Part shown: in pieces, positions 1 to 5,439 of the stretch
Layout: each line of letters begins with the position of its first letter
How positions within the stretch are numbered: the first letter of the stretch is position 1
Assembly: GCA_964550895.1 (NCBI GenBank)
Contig: CAZKAP010000065.1
Span: forward strand, 1-5,900
Reading direction: 5' to 3'
DNA: 5,900 nucleotides
DNA from: CAZKAP01 sp964550895
GTDB lineage: Bacteria > Bacteroidota > Bacteroidia > Flavobacteriales > Flavobacteriaceae
Notes under the pieces: generated by a model
What the model saw: the letters and a program-made list of their open reading frames with translations, nothing else
What the model was told of the DNA's origin: nothing
Databases searched by the model: none
Position numbers and translations under genes: made by a program

Positions 1-175
1 GTAACCGGCTGTCCATAAGGATTTCGGGGAGCGGTCGACAGGATGGTGCGAATGGCAAAGGTTCTGCTTTACTGCGCTACGGCCTGAACTGTACGAAGGG
101 AAGATGGCCGTATTCGGATCTTAGGTTGTAACAGATCAGGGGCATACGCAACAAATAGTATGGAACTTAACACAC
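1..175. other. Left-edge stretch without a convincing gene
   Basis: No reading frame here looks like a real protein. One plus-strand frame is open from the window edge (base 3) to a TAA at 129-131, but its 42 residues are rich in Gly, Arg and Ser and resemble no family I know; it could be the tail of an upstream gene or chance. On the minus strand an ATG at 16-14 could begin a gene running off the left edge, with only five codons visible. A 7-bp inverted repeat (TACGGCC at 78-84, GGCCGTA at 106-112, 21-base spacer) is present but has no T-run after it. No good TAnnTTTG promoter element is seen ahead of the gene starting at 176. Confidence 0.4.
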
Positions 176-937
176 ATGGACGAAAAGAACTTTCAGTACA
201 TCAAAGCCTCCTTTTATTTTGGCCTGGTCGGTCTGGCTCTCGTAGTATTCGGAGTCCTGTTTTCAGGCTTCATTCACAAAGCAGAAGAGAAGAAGAAGGA
301 GCTGCGGGCAGCGAATAGGGTAGCCTCCGAAATCGAATACTATACCTACGTGCAATCAAAAGGAAGTCAGCAGGTCGATGAACTTTACGAAGCGGCTGGC
401 CGGCTGCTCCTGGACAGTCAGCAACCTAATATGCCACGAACAGAGGAGGAAATCATCCGGGACCTACGGAAACTGTTCCAGCAGGCCCTTTCCGGAACCC
501 CAACGACACCGTATATCACCCATCGTGAATCGTGGGATTTTGACAGGCTTTTTTCCTCAGGGTTACAGGACCAGCTTATCCTCTTCCGCATGGATGTGCA
601 AAAGCTGGTGGTGTTGGAGGAGATTCAGCTGGACTTTGTCGACCGGCGGTTGCGACCTTTCCTGATGCGTTATATGGACTCCAGCGTCACTGGGGCGTAT
701 ACCATTACTTCCGAAAAGAAAACCGCGCTCGCAGAGCTCAGCGCCAATTCTTTTGCATCCGCTGCGGATGCGTTACTGGCCGACCGGGAATTTGCTAACC
801 TGCTGGTGGATCTACGCTTCTATAACTGGCGTTTGATCGATCCCTACCGGCGGATGGGTAACGGAATCGAGCGCATGCGATTGATGCTGAGCGAACACTA
901 TCCTGAAATGGAGTGGAGAGCCTATGAACCGCACTGA
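176..937 (+). CDS. Single-pass membrane protein of unknown function
   Basis: A 253-residue protein that I cannot assign to a named family. Residues 1-12 are a short charged N-terminus, about 13-34 form one hydrophobic helix (FYFGLVGLALVVFGVLFS core), and a Lys/Glu-rich stretch (HKAEEKKKELRAA) follows. The rest looks almost wholly helical and hydrophilic, which suggests a membrane-anchored helical domain; by the positive-inside rule its side is ambiguous, because the basic cluster follows the helix. The layout (one N-terminal helix, long helical domain, C-terminal Leu/Arg-rich helix near 208-243) is similar to small flavobacterial membrane proteins such as the DUF6090 type, but I see no diagnostic motif, so this is a resemblance in shape only. 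The ATG at 176 is the only good start: upstream in frame there is no ATG or GTG before a stop at 122-124. It ends 6 bases before the next gene, so the two are very likely co-transcribed. Confidence 0.85.
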   Translation: MDEKNFQYIKASFYFGLVGLALVVFGVLFSGFIHKAEEKKKELRAANRVASEIEYYTYVQSKGSQQVDELYEAAGRLLLDSQQPNMPRTEEEIIRDLRKLFQQALSGTPTTPYITHRESWDFDRLFSSGLQDQLILFRMDVQKLVVLEEIQLDFVDRRLRPFLMRYMDSSVTGAYTITSEKKTALAELSANSFASAADALLADREFANLLVDLRFYNWRLIDPYRRMGNGIERMRLMLSEHYPEMEWRAYEPH

Positions 938-943
938 TCGGCC

Positions 944-1459
944 ATGTCCCAGCCTTCCTACCCCAGAAGTCAACTCACCCTCTTTCTCGATGCGGCCGAT
1001 ACCGAGGTTATCGAAGCCGTCCGCCGTGCCTACAATCCCGCGCAGTTCAGACTGATCGCTGCCCATGTCACACTTTGCCGGGACGAGGAATGCCGGGATG
1101 AGGATCGATTGAAAGCCCATGCCGAACGGCTTTCTGTAAACGCCTTTTCGCTCCGGACGGGCGCATTGTATCGATTCGCGGGAGGTAAGGGTCTCGCCCT
1201 GGAGCTGAGGGACGCCGGGCAGGACTTCCGAAAACTGCGGGGAGCCGTAATCGGGGAAAGCCTGTTAGATCGACCTGAACAGCAACCCCATATCACACTG
1301 ATACATCCGCGAAACGGCACCTGCACCGACCGACTCTACGACAGTATACGCGGGCTGCCCTTTCCGGACTTTGTACATATCCGTTCGCTCAGCTTTATCC
1401 GGCAAAGGGAACCACAGCTTCCCTGGGTGGCCGAATGGAGTGTCCGTTTGGATGCGTAA
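944..1459 (+). CDS. 2H phosphoesterase, 2'-5' RNA ligase/cyclic phosphodiesterase family
   Basis: A 171-residue protein of the usual length for the LigT/2H superfamily. The two signature HxTL motifs are both intact: H41-V-T-L44 (His codon at 1064-1066) and H116-I-T-L119, 75 residues apart. In this superfamily the two histidines act as acid and base on 2',3'-cyclic or 2'-5' phosphodiester bonds of RNA or nucleotides. The N-terminal strand LTLFLD (11-16) and the second-lobe strand before H116 fit the duplicated two-lobe fold. No signal peptide or membrane segment, so it should be cytoplasmic. The true substrate cannot be told from sequence: tRNA-derived cyclic ends, ADP-ribose cyclic phosphate and oligoadenylate-type molecules are all known in the superfamily. 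It lies 6 bases after the membrane protein gene. The next gene is 64 bases further on and may have its own promoter. Confidence 0.9.
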   Translation: MSQPSYPRSQLTLFLDAADTEVIEAVRRAYNPAQFRLIAAHVTLCRDEECRDEDRLKAHAERLSVNAFSLRTGALYRFAGGKGLALELRDAGQDFRKLRGAVIGESLLDRPEQQPHITLIHPRNGTCTDRLYDSIRGLPFPDFVHIRSLSFIRQREPQLPWVAEWSVRLDA

Positions 1460-1472
1460 CCCCCCTCTTCGA

Positions 1473-1512
1473 ATTGCTATGCAGTGCGTACCTTTAGGTA
1501 ACCATAGCCAAT
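1473..1512 (+). promoter_or_regulatory. Nested inverted repeat, possible structured leader or promoter/operator
   Basis: The outer arms are ATTGCTATG (1473-1481) and CATAGCCAAT (1503-1512), which pair over 9 bp with one bulged C at 1509. Inside lies a second short stem, TACC (1489-1492) and GGTA (1497-1500), around a TTTA loop. The structure ends 11 bases before the ATG at 1524. The same bases include TACCTTTA (1489-1496), one mismatch from the Bacteroidota -7 element TAnnTTTG, with only a poor -33 match (TTC at 1468-1470, 18-base spacer). It could therefore be an RNA leader fold of the downstream gene, a DNA operator overlapping a promoter, or chance. There is no T-run, so it is not a normal terminator for the preceding gene. 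Confidence 0.3.
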
Positions 1513-1523
1513 AAATAACGATC

Positions 1524-1943
1524 ATGAGAGGTACTGTAATTATCTTCGACAAAGAAACTCGGAAGGGAAAAATCAGCGGCCAGGACGGCAAGCGATATGA
1601 TTTTTCGTTAAGCGACCTTAGGGGTGCAACGGCCGAACCCTACAACGGTATGGAAGTGGACTTTGAGGCTCACGGCTCCGAGGCCAAGGACATCGTTGTT
1701 ATCCAGCAGTCTGCCTCGGCCACTAATAAATCCCGGGCGATTTATATACTGCTTGCCTTTTTCCTGGGAACACTGGGGATACATAATTTCTATGCCGGTC
1801 GAACCCTCTGGGGAGTGGTACAGCTCCTGATCGGGTTAACTTCCCCCTTCCTGCTCTTTATTTCCCTGATACCCCTGTATGTCTGGATACTGGTCGAAAT
1901 GATCGTGATTACCGAGGACTCCGAGGGACGCAAAATGATTTAA
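1524..1943 (+). CDS. Cold-shock-like domain fused to TM2 membrane domain
   Basis: A 139-residue two-domain protein. Residues 1-62 look like a small OB-fold of cold-shock type: a GTV strand at the start, a G-K-I-S-G-x-D-G turn (15-22), a YDF strand, then VDFE and a final DIVVI strand. The aromatic RNA-contact motifs of true cold-shock proteins (FGFI and FVH) are missing, so RNA binding is uncertain. A linker (61-70) leads to a TM2 domain at about 70-131: helix 1 with the hallmark G-x-x-G-x-H-x-F-Y-x-G sequence (82-92), a glycine-rich turn, and helix 2 ending in WILVEMI. TM2 domains are two-helix hairpins of unknown biochemical role. Cold-shock-like plus TM2 proteins are, to my knowledge, a recurrent bacterial architecture. 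The OB domain should face the cytoplasm if the N-terminus is inside. It precedes the next membrane protein gene by 10 bases, implying co-transcription. Confidence 0.88.
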   Translation: MRGTVIIFDKETRKGKISGQDGKRYDFSLSDLRGATAEPYNGMEVDFEAHGSEAKDIVVIQQSASATNKSRAIYILLAFFLGTLGIHNFYAGRTLWGVVQLLIGLTSPFLLFISLIPLYVWILVEMIVITEDSEGRKMI

Positions 1944-1953
1944 TCCGCATGGG

Positions 1954-2514
1954 ATGAGCCTGAGATCAGTTGTTGCGAATAACCTGAAGTGGCAAAAGGT
2001 GCTACTTCTGTTTATTATTGCCAATGCCCTTTATGTCCTCATGCTCATGGTCACCGTGCCCATGGTGATCGGGTATTCTGACGGGCTGCCCATACTCGAT
2101 CTGATGCCCCTGGGCTATGATGTGGAATATGTGAGCAAGCTTTTTGAAACCCTCGGAGAGGAAGGCCGATCGGCCTATTTGTACCGTCAGTTACCCGTGG
2201 ATATGGTATACCCCTTGTTCTTTGCCGTTAGCTATTCCCTGCTCATGGCATTCGTGCTCAAAGGCCTAGGCAAGCTGGATTCGGGCTGGTTTTACCTGTG
2301 TCTGCTGCCGGTACTGGGGGCATTGGGGGACTATGCCGAGAATATCGGAATCATTGGCCTGCTGCAATCGTATCCGGATCTGAATGAGAATCTGGTAGCG
2401 TTTGCGCGGGCTGCATCTGTATTCAAGAGCTTGACCACTACAGTGTTTTTCCTGGCTCTGATTGTGGCTGTGGCCCTGTTGGGAGTCAAGCCCCTCTTTC
2501 AACGCCAGGGTTAG
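1954..2514 (+). CDS. Four-helix integral membrane protein of unknown function
   Basis: A 186-residue membrane protein with four likely transmembrane helices at about 13-38, 84-103, 112-136 and 158-177. Between helices 1 and 2 lies a conserved-looking soluble segment with PLGYD (52-56), a LGEEGR turn (67-72) and a LPVDMVYP entry to helix 2. Helix 3 is followed by GDYAEN (125-130). Acidic residues placed like this (D83, D126, E129) inside or beside helices suggest a functional site rather than a simple structural anchor. I recall hypothetical proteins with the same GY...LGxxGR...D.xYP...DYxEN pattern in varied bacteria, but I know no function or name for them. An ATG at 1949 in another frame reads only two codons to a stop, so the ATG at 1954 is chosen. 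The first gene-end hairpin candidate follows at 2536-2562. It is the last gene of the plus-strand run and converges with the lipoprotein genes. Confidence 0.85.
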   Translation: MSLRSVVANNLKWQKVLLLFIIANALYVLMLMVTVPMVIGYSDGLPILDLMPLGYDVEYVSKLFETLGEEGRSAYLYRQLPVDMVYPLFFAVSYSLLMAFVLKGLGKLDSGWFYLCLLPVLGALGDYAENIGIIGLLQSYPDLNENLVAFARAASVFKSLTTTVFFLALIVAVALLGVKPLFQRQG

Positions 2515-2535
2515 CGTCGGTGATCATACGCAGGC

Positions 2536-2562
2536 AAGGAATCGCCTAGTTGACGATTTCTT
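2536..2562 (+). terminator. Weak terminator-like hairpin after the four-helix protein gene
   Basis: AAGGAATCG (2536-2544) can pair with CGATTTCTT (2554-2562) over 9 bp, with one G-U pair and a 9-base loop. The 3' arm is T-rich. It sits 22 bases after the stop at 2512-2514, in the 57-base gap between convergent genes. On the minus strand the G-U becomes an A-C mismatch, so it would serve the plus-strand gene better. The stem is AT-rich and weak. Confidence 0.35.
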
Positions 2563-2571
2563 AGGTCGTAT

Positions 2572-3123
2572 TTAATTCACCGCGTAGGGAATTCTGTTAA
2601 ATATTCCTCTGGTGATTTCGTAAGTTGAGTCCTCGGTTTCGGGCTTCATCACCAGAGAGAATTCCCCAGAAATAAGGCGATTAATCGGATCTATGGCCGT
2701 AATGGTTACACTAAAGGGCTCTCCGTCGGCATATACTCCATTGAAAATTTCTTGCTCGGGATCAAAGTTTTCCTGATATGCGGCTGAAAAGGAGGTTCCT
2801 GTATTCAAATCCATTTCGTTCCACGTTAATCCGGCCTCTTCTGGAATGGGTTGCTGCTCGGTAATGATCATGGTAAGCGTCCAGAAATTCCCGCTCAGGT
2901 CGGCGAAACCAGCCGTTAATCCCAGAGAATTCAAATTTCCGTTTACATCCCCAAACAGTGCGGATGCCACAAACTGGGTGGAGGTTCGATCTGCCCCGCC
3001 GATTTCAAAGGTCATGGTCCCCACCGGAGTGGGTACTTCACCTTCAGTATCGTCATTCCTGCTGCAGGCAAAAAGGGTCAGAGCTCCCAGGAGAGTTATT
3101 GAGAAACGGAATATTCTGCTCAT
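2572..3123 (-). CDS. Putative surface lipoprotein, paralogue of the 3427-3981 gene
   Basis: A lipoprotein precursor of 183 residues when started at 3123. A longer frame begins at 3147, but the start at 3123 gives a normal signal peptide (MSRIFRF, hydrophobic core, lipobox L17-F-A-C20) and places the lipid-attachment cysteine at residue 20, exactly as in the neighbouring paralogue. After C20 comes SRNDDTEGE, an acidic stretch like the Bacteroidota lipoprotein export signal that sends proteins to the cell surface. The mature part is probably all-beta: the blocks PxGT, AGFADLSGNFW, YQENF, FSVTIT, ISGEF and a final TYEITRGIFNRI. The last part (SGEF, then an ITxGxF strand) resembles DUF6252-type flavobacterial lipoproteins, whose function is unknown. 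It reads toward the plus-strand genes. A 303-base gap separates it from the upstream paralogue, so it probably has its own promoter (candidate -7 at 3278-3285). Confidence 0.85.
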   Translation of the reverse strand: MSRIFRFSITLLGALTLFACSRNDDTEGEVPTPVGTMTFEIGGADRTSTQFVASALFGDVNGNLNSLGLTAGFADLSGNFWTLTMIITEQQPIPEEAGLTWNEMDLNTGTSFSAAYQENFDPEQEIFNGVYADGEPFSVTITAIDPINRLISGEFSLVMKPETEDSTYEITRGIFNRIPYAVN

Positions 3124-3277
3124 TACCGTGGCGTTATTAACTAACATTCCTAGTGCGATTTTTATGCAGGTTAGATGGGTGCCTGATCTGTGTGTTTTCG
3201 GACAAAAACCCTCAAAATACTAAAGAATATTGGGCCTGGCATGAAACTTCAAGGTTTATTTCCAATTGTAAACCGTT

Positions 3278-3299
3278 CAAAGCTATACTGTACAAGTAT
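3278..3299 (-). promoter_or_regulatory. Candidate -7 element with adjacent dyad, minus strand
   Basis: On the minus strand TAGCTTTG (3285-3278) matches the Bacteroidota -7 consensus TAnnTTTG at every fixed base. A 15-base dyad, ATACT-GTACA-AGTAT (3285-3299), lies directly upstream of it and would occupy the spacer between -7 and -33. A proper TTG at 17-23 bases upstream is not seen (the base triplet at 19 reads ATT). If used, it would give the 2572-3123 lipoprotein a leader of about 150 bases. The dyad position would suit a repressor, but that is inference. Confidence 0.3.
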
Positions 3300-3342
3300 G
3301 TGCGAATGATGTTCGACTTCTATCCACGCTGGGTGTACAGTA
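3286..3342. repeat. Perfect 9-bp inverted repeat built on TGTACA
   Basis: TACTGTACA (3286-3294) and TGTACAGTA (3334-3342) are exact reverse complements, 39 bases apart. A partial third copy, TGTACTG, lies at 3354-3360. Each arm contains the palindrome TGTACA. Spaced repeats of this kind can be paired binding sites for a dimeric regulator; a long-loop hairpin is a less likely reading. Nine matching bases in 300 could also arise by chance, helped by the self-complementary core. Confidence 0.4.
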
Positions 3343-3426
3343 GGGCTGCACAATGTACTGCCGCCTCAATTGGATATAATCACGTATGCGGCTGCCAATA
3401 TTGTCCTGCCCCGGAAAAGTACCCAA

Positions 3427-3981
3427 TCAGGGTTCGTTATAGCTGATCTGATTAAACCGGCCGTTGGTAATTTGATAGGTTTCACCCTCACTGTCCTGAA
3501 TTTCTATGAAAAATTCTCCGGATATGGTCTCGTTGATAAAGTCAACCGAGGTAATGGTGAGGGAGAAGGACTGTCCGCTTACATACTCTGCCCTGAAGAA
3601 ATCGTTGGTCAGATTAAAATTCTCCGAGTAGGAAACATCAAAGGTGGTAGTTGCGTTCAAGCTATCCTGGTCCCATGACTGTCCGTCGCTGAGTTCAATG
3701 ATCTGATCAGAAGAGAGCAGCGTAGTGATCGACCAGTTATTTCCCGAAAAGTCTGCAAATCCGGCCGCAATTGCAAAGGAATAGATGGTGGTTTGGCCCG
3801 AGTTTGTCTCATTAAAAGTGGCCGTTGCCACGCCCTGTGAAGACACCCGCTGTGCACCATCGATTTGCAGGGCTACGGTTCCTGCAGGAGTTGAAATACC
3901 ACTGCTTTCTTCATCCGTGCTGCAGGATTGAATTGAAATGAGTCCCAGGAGCAGAAGAGAGAATTTAAAAATGTTTTTCAT
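3427..3981 (-). CDS. Putative surface lipoprotein, paralogue of the 2572-3123 gene
   Basis: A 184-residue lipoprotein precursor. The signal peptide is MKNIFKF, a Leu-rich core, and lipobox I17-Q-S-C20; residues after the cysteine (STDEESSG) are acidic like the Bacteroidota surface-export signal. The mature region aligns along its whole length with the downstream neighbour, with about 35-40 % identity counted by eye. Shared blocks include TPxGT, IxGAxR, AGFADxSGNxW, SYxENF, FSxTIT, INxxISGEF and TYxITxGxFNxI. The conserved Trp, the aromatic-rich strands and lack of any cysteine except C20 suggest a compact beta-sandwich-like domain, resembling DUF6252-type lipoproteins; no enzyme motif is visible. 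The pair is best explained by tandem duplication followed by long divergence. It is divergent from the secreted-protein/YceI operon across a 240-base gap. No clear promoter element was found close to its start. Confidence 0.87.
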   Translation of the reverse strand: MKNIFKFSLLLLGLISIQSCSTDEESSGISTPAGTVALQIDGAQRVSSQGVATATFNETNSGQTTIYSFAIAAGFADFSGNNWSITTLLSSDQIIELSDGQSWDQDSLNATTTFDVSYSENFNLTNDFFRAEYVSGQSFSLTITSVDFINETISGEFFIEIQDSEGETYQITNGRFNQISYNEP

Positions 3982-4147
3982 AGCTGCGTATTAAATTACG
4001 GATTTTGCCCGAACTGTTCCTTCGATACGACGAGCAACTCCGGTACAGTCACTAACCCGTAGATATCATTACAGGTTCAAACGCAAATCAACCGCTTTTA
4101 TGTTAAGCACACCGATTTCCAAGGACTCGCATACCGGTTTGTAACGG

Positions 4148-4171
4148 AAAACAGGTCTCAAAACCTGTTTT
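4148..4171. repeat. Perfect 9-bp inverted repeat in divergent promoter region
   Basis: AAAACAGGT (4148-4156) and ACCTGTTTT (4163-4171) are exact reverse complements around a 6-base CTCAAA loop. An A-run before and a T-run at the end give it the outline of a bidirectional intrinsic terminator. However, it lies between divergent genes, where neither needs a terminator. It ends 7 bases before the TTG of the candidate promoter at 4179-4206, a position suited to an operator. Alternatively it could end an unseen small RNA transcribed within 3982-4170, or insulate the two transcription units. Confidence 0.5.
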
Positions 4172-4178
4172 GGGGCGA

Positions 4179-4206
4179 TTGGTGCGTCCGAATCGGGTAT
4201 TCTTGC
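4179..4206 (+). promoter_or_regulatory. Candidate Bacteroidota-type promoter for the secreted protein/YceI operon
   Basis: TTG (4179-4181), a 17-base spacer and TATTCTTG (4199-4206) fit the Bacteroidota consensus TTG, 17-23 bases, TAnnTTTG with a single mismatch (C at 4203). Transcription would begin near 4210-4213, giving a leader of about 10 bases before the ATG at 4222, which is short. No Shine-Dalgarno sequence is visible, as is common in this phylum. Confidence 0.35.
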
Positions 4207-4221
4207 CTCAAAATTACAGTC

Positions 4222-4722
4222 ATGAAATACATTTTTTTAGCCCTGTTCGCGGTGCAGATGGCACGGGCTCAGGACACCTGGACGGACCGATCGCGGATTT
4301 ATCCGGATCGACTCCGCTACATTCCCACCGGACTGATCCTCTACCACAGCCCCAGTCCGAACTATCCCGAGGAGACGAATACTCCTGAGGGCCCAGCCTT
4401 CAAATGGGAGCACGATACCTGTGTGCGAGCCCTGGAGGAAGGCCTCAGACTTATCGAGGCGGGCAGTTTTATCTGGATGGAGGATCGCGGATGGTATCCG
4501 AACATGAATTTCAGCAAATCTCAAACCCGAAGGGTTTTCGGTATCCGTGGCAAGCTTGAGAAGAGTGCCACGTACTGCTTCGAAGGCAACACCCGCTACG
4601 GAAACCAGAGGTTTGCGGGGGATGCCTTGTGGTATGTAATAGCCGAAGATGCCGATGGAAAACGCTACAAGGGAGTCGGAATCATCGAAACTGAAGAAAA
4701 TATTCAAAAACAAACACCATGA
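4222..4722 (+). CDS. Secreted protein of unknown function, coupled to YceI gene
   Basis: A 166-residue protein I do not recognise. It begins with a clear Sec signal peptide (MKYIFLALFAVQMARA) with likely cleavage after A16, before QDTW, and has no other membrane segment and no lipobox. The mature part of about 150 residues is rich in Trp, Tyr and Arg and has exactly two cysteines (C67 and C119), which could form a disulphide in the periplasm. Visible patches are YIPTGLILYHSPSP (33-46), SFIWMEDRGWYP (82-93), YCFEGNTRYGNQRF (118-131) and LWYVIAEDADGKRYKGVG (136-153), suggesting alternating beta strands with a helix at 65-80. Its stop TGA (4720-4722) overlaps the ATG of the YceI gene by 4 bases (ATGA), so the two are translationally coupled and likely act in the same compartment. 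A link to YceI function is inference from this coupling only. Confidence 0.85.
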   Translation: MKYIFLALFAVQMARAQDTWTDRSRIYPDRLRYIPTGLILYHSPSPNYPEETNTPEGPAFKWEHDTCVRALEEGLRLIEAGSFIWMEDRGWYPNMNFSKSQTRRVFGIRGKLEKSATYCFEGNTRYGNQRFAGDALWYVIAEDADGKRYKGVGIIETEENIQKQTP

Positions 4723-5252
4723 AAAAACTGATTGTATTACTGCTTTGTACCGGCTCTCTGATGGCCCAGGAAGTCGAACTCAAAAGTGCCGACGTCCACT
4801 GGACCGGCTATGGTGCGGTCGGTGGCTATTCGCTAACGGGCAGCCTGGCCGTCAGGGAAGCCCATTTTGAACAGGGAGAGTCCGGAAGAATCGCCGGGGG
4901 TAAGGTCGTATTTGATATGACGAGCATCCGGCACGACAATAAACGCCTGGTCCGGCACCTGAAAAGCGAGGACTTCTTCCATGTTCGGAAGTATACGACC
5001 GCCAGCTTTACGATTGGAGAAGTTAGCGAAACTCAGTTGACAGGCATACTCGATTTGCGAGGGGTAAAGAAGAAAATCAGGGTCCCGTACCGGTTTGCAA
5101 AAACAGACGTGAACTACAAGCTCAGTGGAAGGGTTGAGGTGGATCGTACGGAATTCGGCGTGAACTACAATTCGGAAAAGTTCTTCCAGAATCTGGGATC
5201 CAACGCGATCAAGGATACGTTTCTCTTGGAGTTTGTGTTGGTGCTGGAGTGA
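4719..5252 (+). CDS. YceI-family periplasmic protein
   Basis: A 177-residue member of the YceI family, close to the family's usual length. The signal peptide ends near A16 (LMA before QEVEL). The mature part shows the family pattern in order: the VHWTG strand (26-30), GGKVVFDMTSI (60-70), a helix with LVRHLKSEDFFHVRKY (77-92) followed by ASFTI, then LTGILDLRGVKKKIRVPYRF (107-126) and the C-terminal VDRTEFGVNYNSEKFF (141-156) and IKDTFLLEFVL. YceI proteins form a lipocalin-like extended beta barrel that binds polyprenyl or other isoprenoid/lipid chains; some are tied to stress, isoprenoid quinone handling or lipid transport. The ligand here is unknown. The usual early His of many members is replaced by a GGYSLTG stretch. 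It follows the secreted orphan with a 4-base overlap and is probably the last gene of that operon, with a candidate terminator 42 bases on. Confidence 0.95.
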   Translation: MKKLIVLLLCTGSLMAQEVELKSADVHWTGYGAVGGYSLTGSLAVREAHFEQGESGRIAGGKVVFDMTSIRHDNKRLVRHLKSEDFFHVRKYTTASFTIGEVSETQLTGILDLRGVKKKIRVPYRFAKTDVNYKLSGRVEVDRTEFGVNYNSEKFFQNLGSNAIKDTFLLEFVLVLE

Positions 5253-5294
5253 ATCTAAATGATTTCAAGTAGTTATACCGGGGAAGTACCCTTT

Positions 5295-5342
5295 ACCCTC
5301 CCGAGATAATTCTTTTGTTATTCATTCGGAAGAGGGTTCTTT
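5295..5342 (+). terminator. Candidate terminator after the YceI gene
   Basis: ACCCTCCCGA (5295-5304) pairs with TCGG (5326-5329) and GAGGGT (5332-5337), giving 10 bp with a 2-base AA bulge and a 21-base loop that can pair further (ATAA with TTAT). TTCTTTAT follows. It begins 42 bases after the YceI stop codon. The long loop and the broken T-run lower confidence. Confidence 0.45.
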
Positions 5343-5439
5343 ATGGCTTATATGCCAGTGTTGTGTACCGAAACATTACTTTAGCCTTTAGCCCGTTCAT
5401 GAGCGTCGGGCCAACGGGAGGAGGAGCCCGGTAATTAAT

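Larger units (their letters stand above)
3124..3426. other. 303-base gap between the paralogous lipoprotein genes
   Basis: I find no convincing gene here. Plus-strand frames that cross it have no family likeness and run antisense to the lipoprotein genes. It must hold the 5' flank of the 2572-3123 gene and the 3' flank of the 3427-3981 gene, both on the minus strand. No strong terminator is visible after the latter. The notable content is a perfect TAnnTTTG match on the minus strand at 3285-3278, a 15-base dyad beside it, further TGTAC-containing words near 3334 and 3354, and an 8-base palindrome CAATATTG near 3396. A small RNA is possible but unsupported. Confidence 0.5.

Noticed and set aside
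3..131. Open plus-strand frame from the left edge to a TAA, 42 residues
   Set aside because: Its composition and lack of any recognisable motif do not support a gene; an open frame of this length at an edge is common by chance. It cannot be fully excluded as the tail of an upstream gene.
3153..3678. Two overlapping plus-strand frames (97 and 102 residues) across the lipoprotein gap
   Set aside because: They run antisense to the lipoprotein genes or over the gap, with no family likeness, signal peptide or ribosome binding site.
4072..4090. GGTTCAAAC word like the T-loop of a tRNA
   Set aside because: The flanking bases do not form a T-arm or acceptor stem, and no anticodon arm is found upstream.
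4208..4215. Minus-strand TAATTTTG, a perfect TAnnTTTG match pointing toward the 3427-3981 gene
   Set aside because: No TTG lies at the right distance, and it would give a leader over 220 bases long; AT-rich words like this occur often by chance.
4237..4713. 158-residue minus-strand open frame
   Set aside because: It lies fully antisense to the secreted-protein gene, which has a clear signal peptide and a coupled downstream gene. The antisense frame shows no motif.
5380..5393. Two adjacent copies of TTTAGCC
   Set aside because: A 7-base tandem pair is too short to call a meaningful repeat; no further copies are seen nearby.
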